DNA of 64,000 bases from Paenibacillus_D tarimensis_A (lineage in GTDB: Bacteria; Bacillota; Bacilli; Paenibacillales; Paenibacillaceae): contig CP166298.1 in NCBI GenBank assembly GCA_041281825.1, forward strand, positions 5,456,001 through 5,520,000, written 5' to 3'. Shown piece by piece: positions 17,477 through 26,579 of this stretch. The notes below the pieces were generated by a model that saw only the letters and a program-made list of their open reading frames with translations, was not told where the DNA came from and made no database searches. The translations under genes were made by a program, and so were the position numbers. Numbering within the stretch: position 1 is the stretch's first letter; each line of letters begins with the position of its first letter.

Positions 17477-17558
17477 TTACATTCCTCCTTGTGGGTAGCA
17501 TTGAATATTTAAAGTATAATGCATTCAACCAAATGCTTCCACTACCGTTTTCGCTTAC

Positions 17559-17640
17559 CTGCCCGTTAACGGAACGAGGCCACCCATCATTTTCCTGCGG
17601 CAGCCTCGTGTTCTTTATGTGGAAATTTCGTCGCTTCCGA
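17559..17640. repeat. Cassette repeat unit
   Basis: Left box CTGCCCGTTAACGGAACG; arms CGAGGC (17575-17580)/GCCTCG (17603-17608); right box weak. The 150 bp to the next unit hold no credible gene, so this may be an empty or eroded cassette. Confidence 0.75.
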
Positions 17641-17795
17641 CAAATTTGTAGTCTGCTTAGTCCTTGAGATAGAACAAAAAAACTTACCACGACATATCCC
17701 CGCATTAACAATCACTCCATAAAGTTTAACTCTTTACTTATTCCACCAATATTTGCTGATTCCTCTTAAAGCAACTAGCCCTTTATTCCGTTATA

Positions 17796-17878
17796 CTGCC
17801 CATTAGCGTAACCAGGCTGCCGATCGATGCCGCGGCGATCTCGTGTTTTTGTTTATCTCTTGTCTTCGTTAGTTCAAC
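17796..17878. repeat. Cassette repeat unit (complete)
   Basis: Left box CTGCCCATTAGCGTAAC, GC-rich centre (GGCTGCCGATC and CCGCGGCG), right box CTCTTGTCTTCGTTAGTTCA. Confidence 0.8.
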
Positions 17879-17900
17879 TTTGTTTCAGTGTCTTACCCCT

Positions 17901-18380
17901 CTACTTAACTTCAACTGGAATGTAGTAATTTGCTCTCGCACCCGAATCCCACGAAGCGGATAAATGAATAATAGTAATTCCTTTTCCTGCGTTTTCTCTA
18001 ATTTTGATTACATTATTTTTAATTGAATATGAAACTGTAAAACTAAGCCAACCATCCTCACGCTTGTTTATCTTTCCATAGTTCATGCTATTTGGTATTG
18101 GTTTGTAGCTGCCAAAATCAATGGATATTTCCGAATTAGGGGTAACAACGACAGGTTTATGATTTTTAATTATTTCGTCATAATCAACATGTACGTCGAC
18201 GTCCGCTTTCCAAGTGTATGAACCTAAAACAATCGGGATTTCCTTGCCGTCAGTTGTAATATTTGGTATTGGTGGCTGGTCACCTTTAAGTTCTGGTTTA
18301 GAAAACAAATTAACTACCACAAAACCTGCAACAATAATCAGCGATACTAGAACAACTAAGATCGATTTTTTCAATTTCAT
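17901..18380 (-). CDS. Membrane-anchored or secreted hypothetical protein
   Basis: 159 residues. An N-terminal hydrophobic helix (ILVVLVSLIIVAGFVVVNLF) acts as signal or anchor; the remainder is beta-rich and extracellular. A strong AGGAGG precedes ATG 18380. No family recognised. Single-gene cassette. Confidence 0.65.
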   Translation of the reverse strand: MKLKKSILVVLVSLIIVAGFVVVNLFSKPELKGDQPPIPNITTDGKEIPIVLGSYTWKADVDVHVDYDEIIKNHKPVVVTPNSEISIDFGSYKPIPNSMNYGKINKREDGWLSFTVSYSIKNNVIKIRENAGKGITIIHLSASWDSGARANYYIPVEVK

Positions 18381-18477
18381 TTTTCCTCCTGTGCATAATT
18401 TTCTATAACACGAAACGACTTTAATCGCAATTTTGTTGCAGGCTCCCTTATTGGTAATAATGGGGTTGTGTATTAAA

Positions 18478-18555
18478 CTGCCAGATAGCGTAATGAAGGG
18501 CTGCCGCGCGACAGCCCTTTCGGTATTGAACTATTGTTTCCGTTAGCGTAATGAA
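18478..18555. repeat. Cassette repeat unit (complete)
   Basis: Left box CTGCCAGATAGCGTAATGA; arms AAGGGCTG (18497-18504)/CAGCCCTT (18512-18519) with a short GC loop; right box TATTGTTTCCGTTAGCGTAA. Nearly identical to 38664-38732. Confidence 0.85.
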
Positions 18556-18583
18556 TGTTCCATTGGGTCTCTCATTGCGCATT

Positions 18584-19384
18584 TTACCCGATATGTTGAC
18601 CGATCGCCCCTACCATTTTACTAAAGACATCTTCCCAGTCTAGATTTACATTTTCAATCATATAGGTTGGGAAAGGAAGCATATCAAGCAACCTCAATTC
18701 GATCCGCTTGCGGTTCGCCATAAACCTAATATTTTGTTCCGTGGCAAAATGGGGTTTTGAACGGATGGAGGAAATCCAAACCTGCTGCTCCCGCACACTC
18801 GGCTGAGTTAAATAAATCAACACTGGATGCATGGCAGCAATCTGATCGGCGATTCCATGAATATGTTGGTCGATTTGGCGATCAACAGCTTGATAATGAC
18901 GTAGCAAATCATGAATCTGATGCTGTAAGAACACCGCTTCGAGCACATATACCTTCTCTGAAGTGCTAGCAAGCTCAGCGAAACGTGCCCATTGCCGCTG
19001 GATCGAATATGTAAACTCCGACAGCGCGGCTACGGGCGAATCCGTCCAGCATAGCTCGCGAGACTTTAGCTCGTCATAGAGCGCATTCAGCTCGCTGAAG
19101 TCCTTAACCTCACGATAAGGAAGCAAATAATTGCTACCATTCTTTAAAGCTCGTAAACGGATTACGTTAGCTGTGTTCGGATAGCGCTCCAGAAGTTCCT
19201 TATATTCCTCTTCTCGGAAGAAAGCGTGCCAATTCAAACTCGCCGGATGCCCCTCGGCACCTTCATCATAAAAACTGGATGAGATGCCTTGTTGTACGAG
19301 GTAGCGATGCAATCGTTCAGCTAACGTCGATTTGCCCGTGCCACACAACCCTTCAACCAAGATCAATTTGCAATCCCTTCGCAT
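18584..19384 (-). CDS. P-loop NTPase, thymidylate kinase-like fold
   Basis: 266 residues. Walker A VEGLCGTGKSTLAERL near the N-terminus; a DSPVA segment and a C-terminal RKRIE region suggest a small-molecule kinase. RBS GGAG before ATG 19384. The substrate is not identifiable; cassette phosphotransferases of this size can be antibiotic- or nucleoside-modifying. Confidence 0.75.
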   Translation of the reverse strand: MRRDCKLILVEGLCGTGKSTLAERLHRYLVQQGISSSFYDEGAEGHPASLNWHAFFREEEYKELLERYPNTANVIRLRALKNGSNYLLPYREVKDFSELNALYDELKSRELCWTDSPVAALSEFTYSIQRQWARFAELASTSEKVYVLEAVFLQHQIHDLLRHYQAVDRQIDQHIHGIADQIAAMHPVLIYLTQPSVREQQVWISSIRSKPHFATEQNIRFMANRKRIELRLLDMLPFPTYMIENVNLDWEDVFSKMVGAIGQHIG

Positions 19385-19459
19385 ACGATTTACTCCTAAC
19401 CATTAAGAAAGAAACTTTTTATGCTACATCTGTTCAATCATACATTAAATTACACTATG

Positions 19460-19545
19460 CTGCCCCGTTACTTCAATATGGAGCAGATCGCCGCGGCGCC
19501 TGCTCCATCCCATAATCATTTCACTATAGTCTCCGTTAGTTAAAC
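19460..19545. repeat. Cassette repeat unit, GGAGCAG class
   Basis: Left box CTGCCCCGTTACTTCAATA; arms TGGAGCAG/CTGCTCCA with central CGCCGCGGCG; right box CACTATAGTCTCCGTTAGTT. Confidence 0.85.
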
Positions 19546-19583
19546 GTCGAGTGTCCATGTCGTAATACAGCCCTTGATTATTT

Positions 19584-19871
19584 TTATTTTGTCATCCTTC
19601 TTTTACGAACCAATAAAATTAAGATAATGATTGGAAGGATGTAAATAAGAAATATCATTCCTAATAGCCAAGCAACGGAAAAAAAGTAATCGGTGTTACT
19701 ACACCCTGCAGTTCCGCATAGGGTAGCTCGAAAACCCTTTTCGGTTGCGTTGGCGAAAAAACCAAGCAACCCAAAAAAGCCAAATCCAATTGCGAAAATT
19801 AACCATATCAATCCTGCGACTCCTGCGGCAATTGCAATTACTACCTTCAACGACTTTTGCAATGTAGTCAC
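19584..19871 (-). CDS. Small membrane protein
   Basis: 95 residues. Two long hydrophobic stretches (residues ~8-38 and ~65-90) and a basic C-terminus (RKRRMTK) predict two helices with the tail inside. The start appears to be GTG 19871. Two Cys (CGTAGC) lie in the loop. Function unknown. Confidence 0.6.
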   Translation of the reverse strand: MTTLQKSLKVVIAIAAGVAGLIWLIFAIGFGFFGLLGFFANATEKGFRATLCGTAGCSNTDYFFSVAWLLGMIFLIYILPIIILILLVRKRRMTK

Positions 19872-19920
19872 CTCATCCCTTACATTACCCGATTTAATAC
19901 AAAATATCCCTTATTATTAA

Positions 19921-20006
19921 CCTGCCCGATATTTGAGCGATCAGCTCAGACGCAACAAAAGCGATGGAACGGTTCCATCGCTGCACTTGTTTCCGTTAGT
20001 TCAATT
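19921..20006. repeat. Cassette repeat unit, GCGATGGA class
   Basis: Left box CTGCCCGATATTTGAGCGAT; arms AGCGATGGAAC/GTTCCATCGCT; right box TTGTTTCCGTTAGTTCAAT. Arm sequence unrelated to the GGCTGCC class while the boxes are conserved. Confidence 0.85.
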
Positions 20007-20020
20007 CCTTATAGGGAACG

Positions 20021-20359
20021 TTATTTACCAAATAAAACAAAAACATTTTCGTCTGGTGCTTGCATTACAGCTACATGTCCACCATCAGGATTACGGAAAG
20101 GAGTTCGAATCCATTTCACATCTGCATTCACTTTCAAGGATTAAACAGCTCTAACGTCCTCTACAACGATCTCTGTCTCCGTAAAATTATGTTTTGGATT
20201 GTTCTTTAAAACTAACTGCGAATTTCCTTCAGGATAACTCATTCCAATACGTCTCCACTTTTTCTCTTCGTCTTGAAAAGCTTCCCAAGCCTTTTTTAGA
20301 CCAAGTAATTGATACAACTCTACTGATTTTTGATGTTTTCTGTGTATATAGCAACGCAT
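20021..20359 (-). pseudogene. VOC-family protein with an in-frame stop
   Basis: The frame from 20359 (KSVELYQLLGLKKAWEAF) is interrupted by TAA at about 20141 and resumes in the same frame through VNADVKWIRTPFRNPDGGHV to end at 20021. The joined product is about 112 residues, a normal VOC size. A single nonsense mutation is enough to explain it. Confidence 0.75.
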
Positions 20360-20468
20360 TCAATTCTTTTCCACATAACCATTTATCCCATCTGTATAAG
20401 AATATACGTTCCCCTCCTATGATAAACCAAATTTAACCAAATAGGCAAGAGATAGTTATTCAACTATC

Positions 20469-20556
20469 CTGCCCGTTCGTAGCGAGGCGACCGGAACTTT
20501 GCTGCCGGTCGCCTCGGTTCTGTTTTATTCAATGGCTACCCGATGTTGGCAGCCTG
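20469..20556. repeat. Cassette repeat unit, GAGGCGACCGG class
   Basis: Left box CTGCCCGTTCGTAGCG; 11-bp perfect arms GAGGCGACCGG (20484-20494)/CCGGTCGCCTC (20505-20515); eroded right box GGCTACCCGATGTT. Same class as 33985-34072. Confidence 0.8.
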
Positions 20557-20599
20557 CACATGTTATCCATCAGCAAAATAAGCTATGAGTTTTCTCATC

Positions 20600-21244
20600 T
20601 CAAAATCCAAAATGTTCACGAACTAATCTAAATTGTTCTTCAACGCTCAACCTAGGTGTTCTTTCAAGTGTTTTGATACCATTTTTTACGCAGGCATTTC
20701 TAATTTCATTAGAGAATTTTACCATAGTTTTGTTGCCATGATTAATCGTTTCCGCTGGATTTGATGTATGAGCGTTAATGACGTCCAAAATCATCTTATG
20801 GTCTTCTCTAAAGAAATATAGCCTTTCTATTTCTTCATCAGAGGTATAGAGACATATCATTCTTTCTTTGGGAATAATGGGTAGTATATGTTCGGGCATT
20901 ATTCCTAAATCTATAATGATTGGTTTATCAATAGGCATTTTCAACAAGTCGATAACAAAAAACTCCATCATCTCAACGACTAATTGGCAAAGCCATTGAT
21001 GTTTTACATCCGTGGGTCTATTAAACCACTTCTCCCAGTCTAAATTGGGATGAGGATATTGAAGGGCAGGGTATTCAACAGGGCTAGAGAATGGTCTATA
21101 TTTTAAGACATCATCTCCCAGTGTTTGAAATCCTAACTCTTCAACAAATCTCTTTGTCATTGTGGTCTTCCCGGCGCAACATCCACCATTCAACCAATAC
21201 ACATGTTTTAATTGTTCTCTTAAATAATTATCATTTATTTTCAT
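20600..21244 (-). CDS. P-loop kinase-like protein
   Basis: About 214 residues. Walker A is WLNGGCCAGKTTMTKRFVEE; a downstream IIIDLGIMPE is a likely Walker B-type strand. ATG at 21244 follows GAGGAGGGTAAAT, better than the upstream ATG. Its organisation resembles small zeta-toxin/shikimate-kinase-like phosphotransferases. Substrate unknown. Confidence 0.7.
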   Translation of the reverse strand: MKINDNYLREQLKHVYWLNGGCCAGKTTMTKRFVEELGFQTLGDDVLKYRPFSSPVEYPALQYPHPNLDWEKWFNRPTDVKHQWLCQLVVEMMEFFVIDLLKMPIDKPIIIDLGIMPEHILPIIPKERMICLYTSDEEIERLYFFREDHKMILDVINAHTSNPAETINHGNKTMVKFSNEIRNACVKNGIKTLERTPRLSVEEQFRLVREHFGF

Positions 21245-21395
21245 ATTTACCCTCCTCAATTTGTTAAGATTGAGGGAGGTGGCGGATTCTTATCGGCCTT
21301 CTATAACACTGAAAGCACATATTAAATCCTCCTTTCCTTGGCATAGTAATAATATTCGACGAACCAGGGGATCTTTCCTACTATATTCCATAGTT

Positions 21396-21467
21396 CTGCC
21401 AGTTAACGGAGGCTACTGATCGAAGCCGCGGCAGCTTCATTGAGCTCTTGTCTTCGTTAGTTGAATG
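21396..21467. repeat. Cassette repeat unit (complete)
   Basis: Left box CTGCCAGTTAACGGAGGC; centre GAAGCCGCGGCAGCTTC; right box CTCTTGTCTTCGTTAGTTGA. Confidence 0.8.
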
Positions 21468-21509
21468 GGCTCCTCAGAGCATTCTGAAATCTTCACTCCC
21501 TACATTAGT

Positions 21510-21947
21510 TTACCTTTTACGAAGAAAATCAGATTCTAAATATTTTGCAAGGTAAATAGTATTTGCAGGATTTAAATTTGGAAACTTACCCACATCAAAA
21601 AAACGCACCTCATGTGACTCGGTTGAATCGCTCACCAATTCTCCTCTGTAATCATTGCAAAGATACATTGCTGTTACTGAATAAAGTTCATCTCCATTTT
21701 TTAGTTTTAGATAAAGTTCTGGACCAGAAAATAGCTCCAGCATAGTTAGACGGTTTAAGGTTAACCCAGTTTCCTCGTACACTTCCCTAGTTGCTGTTTC
21801 CTCTAATGATTCCCCTGGCTCCATAAGACCGCCTGGTAATCCCCAATTACCATCTTTGCGTTTAGGACATTTTGAGACGAAAATATAGAAGTATTTTTCG
21901 CATCTCAAAAAGCATGCTTTATGACACTCCATCCTAATTCGTTGCAT
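21510..21947 (-). CDS. Nudix hydrolase with replaced N-terminus
   Basis: 145 residues. The Nudix box GLMEPGESLEETATREVYEE-TGL is complete, preceded by RKDGNWGLPGG. The first ~30 residues (MQRIRMECHKACFLRCEKYF) do not look like a Nudix N-terminal strand and the start lies against a terminator (21951-21988), so the natural 5' end was probably lost by frameshift or recombination. Family members hydrolyse nucleoside diphosphates linked to other moieties. Confidence 0.75.
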   Translation of the reverse strand: MQRIRMECHKACFLRCEKYFYIFVSKCPKRKDGNWGLPGGLMEPGESLEETATREVYEETGLTLNRLTMLELFSGPELYLKLKNGDELYSVTAMYLCNDYRGELVSDSTESHEVRFFDVGKFPNLNPANTIYLAKYLESDFLRKR

Positions 21948-21950
21948 GAA

Positions 21951-21988
21951 AAAACCGGCCCCTTTATTCTACAAGGGGATCCGGTTTT
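21951..21988. terminator. Terminator abutting the Nudix start
   Basis: AAAACCGG (21951-21958) and CCGGTTTT (21981-21988) with inner CCCC/GGGG. It lies just upstream of the Nudix ATG, where a promoter or RBS would be expected. Confidence 0.65.
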
Positions 21989-22015
21989 CGTAATCGGAAC
22001 TTAATTGGAATTTAA

Positions 22016-22100
22016 CTGTCGTAATCCGTTAGTGAAGTAACCTGTGCATTGAACTCAACTGCCGCTGTCTGTTTTGAACTCTCGTCTCCGTCGAGCTGCT
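22016..22100. repeat. Degraded cassette repeat
   Basis: Contains ATCCGTTAGTGAAGTAAC and later CTCTCGTCTCCGTCGAGC, eroded boxes, with no intact hairpin. Confidence 0.5.
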
Positions 22101-22107
22101 CATTGTA

Positions 22108-22224
22108 TTACGTGTCCGAATCGTTGAACACATTTTTTAATAATAAATACAGGCCTTCTGCATCGGTATTGTCTAAGCGAATGCTTTTATCAGATAGGGG
22201 TACCGCCAACGAAATGACGTAAAA
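22108..22224 (-). pseudogene. 3' remnant of an unrecognised cassette gene
   Basis: About 38 codons, reading GFYVISLAVPLSDKSIRLDN and ending LLLKNVFNDSDT, without start or RBS. The stop lies a few bases from a degraded right box, the normal cassette position. Family not identifiable. Confidence 0.4.
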
Positions 22225-22305
22225 CCCACGCTAAGACAGTTTTTACCAAATGAAAAGTCGGTTTTCCTGCGCTAAGGATTACCGACTCTCGGGTATTTGT
22301 ATTCA

Positions 22306-22375
22306 GTTATCGTTACCCAAAAGCTTAATGAAGCCGCCGATTTATTAATCTCGCGGCAGCCTCATCTTGTGCATT
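22306..22375. repeat. Degraded cassette repeat
   Basis: ATCGTTACCCAAAAGCTTAA box, then AAGCCGCCGA...CGCGGCAGCC arms. The 180 bp up to 22557 have no gene; one further partial box (CCTACCCGATC) is visible near 22470. Confidence 0.6.
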
Positions 22376-22556
22376 CATTCTCCATATGTTAAATAAGTTG
22401 ACCACTCATTGATGATACGGTTCTCCGTTCCCATTTGGATTTATTCCAAAAGAATGAGATTAGAATACTACGCACCTACCCGATCTTCAATAAAGAGATC
22501 AATTGAACTGCTGCCGCGGGGGCAAATCTCTCCTAGTTATTCTATCGTTCTCACTT

Positions 22557-22763
22557 TTAAGTGATCGGAGACCTTAGGAATATGTCACGTATTTTCTTCT
22601 TATCAAATTTATCTACACTGGTTCTCGGTAATGATTCCACTACTGCGAATCGGGTCGGTATTTTGTACGGGGCAAGCTTGCCGCTGCAATATTCCGTGAG
22701 TTCATCGAGAACCGCAACCCTCCTTCCCGTTGTATTAAGTACGCAATCGGCGGTTTCACTCAC
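22557..22763 (-). pseudogene. Acyl-CoA synthetase (AMP-binding) C-terminal fragment
   Basis: The last ~45 residues are the C-terminal domain of adenylate-forming enzymes: YCSGKLAPYKIPTRFAVVES and RTSVDKFDKKKIRD, including the conserved lysine region. The first ~20 codons derive from the overlapping IMPDH 3' end in another frame. More than 450 residues are missing. Confidence 0.8.
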
Positions 22764-24255
22764 CGGAAAGGCTGCTTTCCTTCAGGATGACATCGTGCGA
22801 TCCGCCTTCGACCAGACTGGTTGCCGATACCACGGTTATCCTTGCCTTGTGCTGAAGTTCTTCAACCGAGACGGCGCCGCAATTGCACATAGTCGATTTG
22901 ATTTTGCTAATAGTTTTATCCAAATTTTCCTGCAAGCTTCCCGCATAAGGCACGTACGAGTCGACGCCTTCCTCGAACATGAGGTTCTGTTTGCCGCCCA
23001 TATCGTAACGTTGCCAGTTGCGTGCGCGATTCGAGCCTTCCGCCCAATACTCTTTCACAAAGCTGCTGCCCACCTTCAGCTTCGGCGTTGGACTTTCGTC
23101 AAATCGGGCGAAGTACCTGCCCATCATGACGAAATCGGCCCCCATGGCCAGGGCGAGCGTGATGTGGTAGTCGTGAACGATCCCGCCATCAGAACAAATC
23201 GGGATGTACACTCCGGTTTCGGCGTAATACCGGTCCCTGGCCTCGACAATTTCGATAAGGGCCGATGCCTGCCCGCGCCCGATCCCTTTCTGCTCGCGAG
23301 TAATGCAAATTGAGCCGCCGCCGACGCCGACCTTGACGAAATCGGCCCCCGATTCTACCAGATACAGAAAGCCTTCCCGATCCACTACGTTGCCCGCACC
23401 GATTTTCACATCAAAATTCGACTTGACATATTGCAATGTTTCACGCTGCCACTCGCTGAAGCCGTCAGAGGAATCGATGACAAGAACGTCGACTCCCGCC
23501 TCCACCAAGGCAGGCACTCTCTCCTGATAATCTTTCGTGTTGATGCCGGCGCCGACAATATAGCTTTTGTTCGCGTCGAGCAGCTCGAGCGGATTTTCTT
23601 TGTGCGCATCATAATCTTTGCGGAATACGAGATAGTCGAGATGCTGCCGTTCATCGACGATCGGCAGGCAATTCAGCTTGTGCGACCAAATCAAATCGTT
23701 GGCTTCGGAAAGAGTAATGCCGGAGTTTCCGTAAATGAGGGAGGAAAAGGGGGTCATGAAATCGCGAATCGGTTTGTCCAAGGGGTCCCGGCTCGTGCGG
23801 TAATCGCGGCTAGTTACGATGCCGAGCAGCTTTCCGTTCGGCGTCCCGTCATCCGTGACGGCAACGGTGGAATGTCCCGTTTTTTGTTTCAAGTCGAGGA
23901 TATCTCTGAGTGAATGATCCGGTGTCAGGTTGGAACGACTGACGACAAAGCCGGCTTTGTACCCTTTGGCCTTCCGTACCATTTCCGCCTGTTCCTCAAT
24001 CGGCTGCGAGCAATAAATGAAGGAAATACCGCCGCACCTGGCCAGCGCTATGGCCATCCCATGGTCCGATACCGCCTGCATCACAGCTGAGGAAAAAGGA
24101 ATATTCAGCGAAATGGCAGGCTTCTCTCCCTTTTCGTATTTGACAAGCGGCGTCGTCAGCTTGACGTTTCCGGGGTTGCAGTGCTTCTCCGTCAAATTGG
24201 GGATTAACAAATACTCGCTGAACGTCCGGGACGGTTCCGGGTAATAAGTAGCCAT
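22756..24255 (-). CDS. guaB: Inosine-5'-monophosphate dehydrogenase, Tritrichomonas-type
   Basis: About 499 residues. Oxidises IMP to XMP with NAD+, the committed step to GMP. TIM-barrel with CBS pair (residues ~100-220), the active-site loop GGGSICITREQKGIG with catalytic Cys, and a flap with RNWQRYDMGG. The C-terminus (GVDSYVPYAGSL, STMCNCGA, VEGGSHDV) is strikingly like Tritrichomonas foetus IMPDH, which is comparatively insensitive to mycophenolic acid. ATG 24255 follows GAGGAGG with 10-bp spacing. Probably a supernumerary copy; inhibitor resistance is inference. Confidence 0.9.
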   Translation of the reverse strand: MATYYPEPSRTFSEYLLIPNLTEKHCNPGNVKLTTPLVKYEKGEKPAISLNIPFSSAVMQAVSDHGMAIALARCGGISFIYCSQPIEEQAEMVRKAKGYKAGFVVSRSNLTPDHSLRDILDLKQKTGHSTVAVTDDGTPNGKLLGIVTSRDYRTSRDPLDKPIRDFMTPFSSLIYGNSGITLSEANDLIWSHKLNCLPIVDERQHLDYLVFRKDYDAHKENPLELLDANKSYIVGAGINTKDYQERVPALVEAGVDVLVIDSSDGFSEWQRETLQYVKSNFDVKIGAGNVVDREGFLYLVESGADFVKVGVGGGSICITREQKGIGRGQASALIEIVEARDRYYAETGVYIPICSDGGIVHDYHITLALAMGADFVMMGRYFARFDESPTPKLKVGSSFVKEYWAEGSNRARNWQRYDMGGKQNLMFEEGVDSYVPYAGSLQENLDKTISKIKSTMCNCGAVSVEELQHKARITVVSATSLVEGGSHDVILKESSLSGE

Positions 24256-24422
24256 TGATCTCATTCCTCCTCGGTTTTTGGGTAAATTTTTTCAATTATA
24301 GCGCCAAGCTATCCCTCCGGTCAACTGTCTAAGGAAAAAAAAGTTAGCGTAGTTCTTTAAAAGCAACAACTGTTAGCATGCTGTTTAAACCCAGAGTCTC
24401 CTTGGATTGCCGAAAAAAAATG

Positions 24423-24490
24423 AATGCTGCCACTAATTGCGTGGCAGCATTTGCATTGTAGTTAAACTAAAGTCTCCCGTTAGTTCAATC
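24423..24490. repeat. Cassette repeat, AATGCTGCCAC class
   Basis: Arms AATGCTGCCAC (24423-24433)/GTGGCAGCATT (24441-24451); right box AAGTCTCCCGTTAGTTCAAT. With ~100 bp of flank (from 24341) it is duplicated at 28565-28770. Confidence 0.75.
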
Positions 24491-24502
24491 ATTTCCCACT
24501 TC

Positions 24503-24880
24503 TTATTGCTCCCCCGACAACTCCGGCGCCTCAAATACTTGACGCAATTCAATCTGACCTTCCCCATGTCCTTGCGGGTCTGGCATCCGCATGGCCCACT
24601 CGATTGCTTCTTCCCTCGACTTCACATCAATCAGAATGAACCCGGCAATCAATTCTTTCGTTTCCGTAAATGGGCCATCCATAACTACCGGCTTTTCCCC
24701 TGGTTTTGGATATGAAATACGAATCCCATTTGAACTTGGATGAAGTCCTTTTGCCGCAACCCGCACGCCTGCCTTAACTAATTCCTCATTGTACTTCGTC
24801 ATGGCTTCAATGAGCTCTGGGTCCGGGAGATTTGCCCCTTCCGAATTCTTCGAGGCTTTGACAATCAACATAAACAGCAT
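24503..24880 (-). CDS. YciI/DGPF-domain protein
   Basis: 125 residues. Contains the diagnostic MDGPFTETKELIAGFILIDV motif and C-terminal GQIELRQVFEAPE. ATG at 24880 follows AAAAAGGAGGAAC. DGPF proteins are typically encoded next to ECF42-type sigma factors, exactly as here (25138-26418). Biochemical role uncertain. Confidence 0.9.
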   Translation of the reverse strand: MLFMLIVKASKNSEGANLPDPELIEAMTKYNEELVKAGVRVAAKGLHPSSNGIRISYPKPGEKPVVMDGPFTETKELIAGFILIDVKSREEAIEWAMRMPDPQGHGEGQIELRQVFEAPELSGEQ

Positions 24881-25137
24881 AAAAAGTTCCTCCTTTTTTT
24901 TTAGAGGCCAATCCCCTAATTGACCTCTTTATAAATACAACGAACCGGTATCTTCAAAATCGACACATTGATAAAAAATCTAAAATGGGATCGTTACGTA
25001 TAATTTTGATCTTCTTAGTCGTTGTGGGCGACTTGTCGTAATTCATGGCATAGGCTGGTTTACCACGGCTCTTTTGAATTTCTCGATAAACTTCTTAACC
25101 TCTTGAATTGTTTGAGACTCTTCTCTCGTTTCTTGTC

Positions 25138-26418
25138 TTATTCTGTGTTGCAATCGGAAGCGCGCTTCAAAAGGTACTTGCGTTCCTTTTCGTTGCGCGC
25201 TAGAGCTGCAGCACGATTGAATTCTAAACATGCTTCTTGCTTGCGGCCCAGTTTCATGAGAAAGTCCCCTCGAATGCTTGGCAATAGGTGGTAGTTTTTC
25301 AAGGATGGTTCTTGGATTAACATATCGACGACTTCTAGCCCCACTTCTGGACCGAACGCCATTGAGAGCGCGACAGCACGATTCAGTTCGACGACGGGTG
25401 ATGATGCGAGCTGGGAGAGAGCGTCGTAAAACGCCGAAATCCGGACCCAGTCCGTTTCCGAAGCCGTACGGGCACGGGCATGACAAGCTGCAATCGAGGC
25501 TTGAATTAGATAAGGACCGTACGCCCTGCCGAGACGCTCGGCCCGTTCGATTGCAGTCAGCCCCCTGCTAATGAGCAGATGATCCCATAACGCCCGGTTC
25601 TGATCCATGAGTAGAATCGGTTCTCCACTCGGGTTAACCCGTGCCCTGAATCTGGACGATTGAATTTCCATCAGCGCCACGAGTCCATGGACTTCCGGCT
25701 CGTCAGGCGCGATCTCAGCCAATATCCGTCCAAGCCGCAGCGCCTCCTCGCAGAGCACGGGCCGAATCCAGCTTCCACCGGAAGACGCGGCATAGCCCTC
25801 ATTGAACATGAGGTAGATCACCTCAAGTACAGACGACAACCGCGCCGGCAGCTCGGTATTCGGCGGCAATTCGAAGGGGACGCGTGCTGCTGCGAGCGTG
25901 CGCTTTGCTCGAACGATTCTCTGGGCGACGGTCGGTTCCGGAACAAGGTATGCGCTTGCGATTTCTTTCGTCGTTAATCCCCCGAGCAGCCGGAGCGTTA
26001 GTGCCACCCGAGCCTCGGGGGAAAGAATAGGATGGCACGTCGTAAAAATGAGACGCAGTAAATCATCGCCGACGGGATCATCAAGCGCTTCAACCCAATC
26101 CGGTTCGTGCCGCCTGTCGATTTCCCAGCCCAGCTCCTCGTGTTTGCGGTCGCGCAGTTTGATTCTTCGCTGATGATCAATAGCCCGGCGTTTCGCTGTT
26201 GTCATCAGCCATGCTCCGGGGTTATCTGGGATCCCCGTCTCCGGCCACCGTTCAAGCGCGATGATAAGCGCATCTTGAGCCAAATCCTCGGCAAGCCCGA
26301 CATCGCGTACCATACGTGCCAGACCAGCGATGATCTTGGCCGACTCGATTCTCCAGATTCCATCGATGGTGCGGTGAACAGCGGATTCCTTCACGACTTC
26401 GGCTTCCTGATGACACAT
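25138..26418 (-). CDS. ECF42-type sigma factor with C-terminal TPR-like extension
   Basis: 426 residues. Region 2 DVGLAEDLAQDALIIALERW, GAWLMTTAKRRAIDHQRR; region 4 GGLTTKEIASAYLVPEPTVA; then ~220 residues of helical repeats with ARARTASETDWVRISAFYD and SPVVELNRAVA, characteristic of ECF42, in which the extension is needed for activity. Lies between a complete YciI gene and a deleted one. The GTG at 26394 (KESAVHRT follows) is a plausible alternative start. Confidence 0.92.
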   Translation of the reverse strand: MCHQEAEVVKESAVHRTIDGIWRIESAKIIAGLARMVRDVGLAEDLAQDALIIALERWPETGIPDNPGAWLMTTAKRRAIDHQRRIKLRDRKHEELGWEIDRRHEPDWVEALDDPVGDDLLRLIFTTCHPILSPEARVALTLRLLGGLTTKEIASAYLVPEPTVAQRIVRAKRTLAAARVPFELPPNTELPARLSSVLEVIYLMFNEGYAASSGGSWIRPVLCEEALRLGRILAEIAPDEPEVHGLVALMEIQSSRFRARVNPSGEPILLMDQNRALWDHLLISRGLTAIERAERLGRAYGPYLIQASIAACHARARTASETDWVRISAFYDALSQLASSPVVELNRAVALSMAFGPEVGLEVVDMLIQEPSLKNYHLLPSIRGDFLMKLGRKQEACLEFNRAAALARNEKERKYLLKRASDCNTE

Positions 26419-26579
26419 GTCTGCGTTTCAATTAACTTGGCTAACGCTTCCGGGGCCTCGAACACTTGACGCAGTTCGATTTCGCCTTCACCAAATGTCC
26501 GTCCAAAACCTTTGGCTTTCCACCCGGTTCTGGATAAGAGGTGCGAATCGCACTCAACAAACATCATGAGTCTCATCAT
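26391..26579 (-). pseudogene. YciI/DGPF protein with internal deletion
   Basis: Start MMRLMMFVECDS resembles DGPF proteins; it then jumps to GEGEIELRQVFEAPEALAKL, the C-terminal strand. The DGPF core itself is missing (~60 residues). Its 3' end overlaps the ECF42 start, so it was the upstream gene of that operon. Confidence 0.75.

Noticed and set aside
22561..23913. Plus-strand ORFs of 74-250 codons over the IMPDH gene
   Set aside because: Antisense to a complete, motif-rich IMPDH; no homology recognisable.
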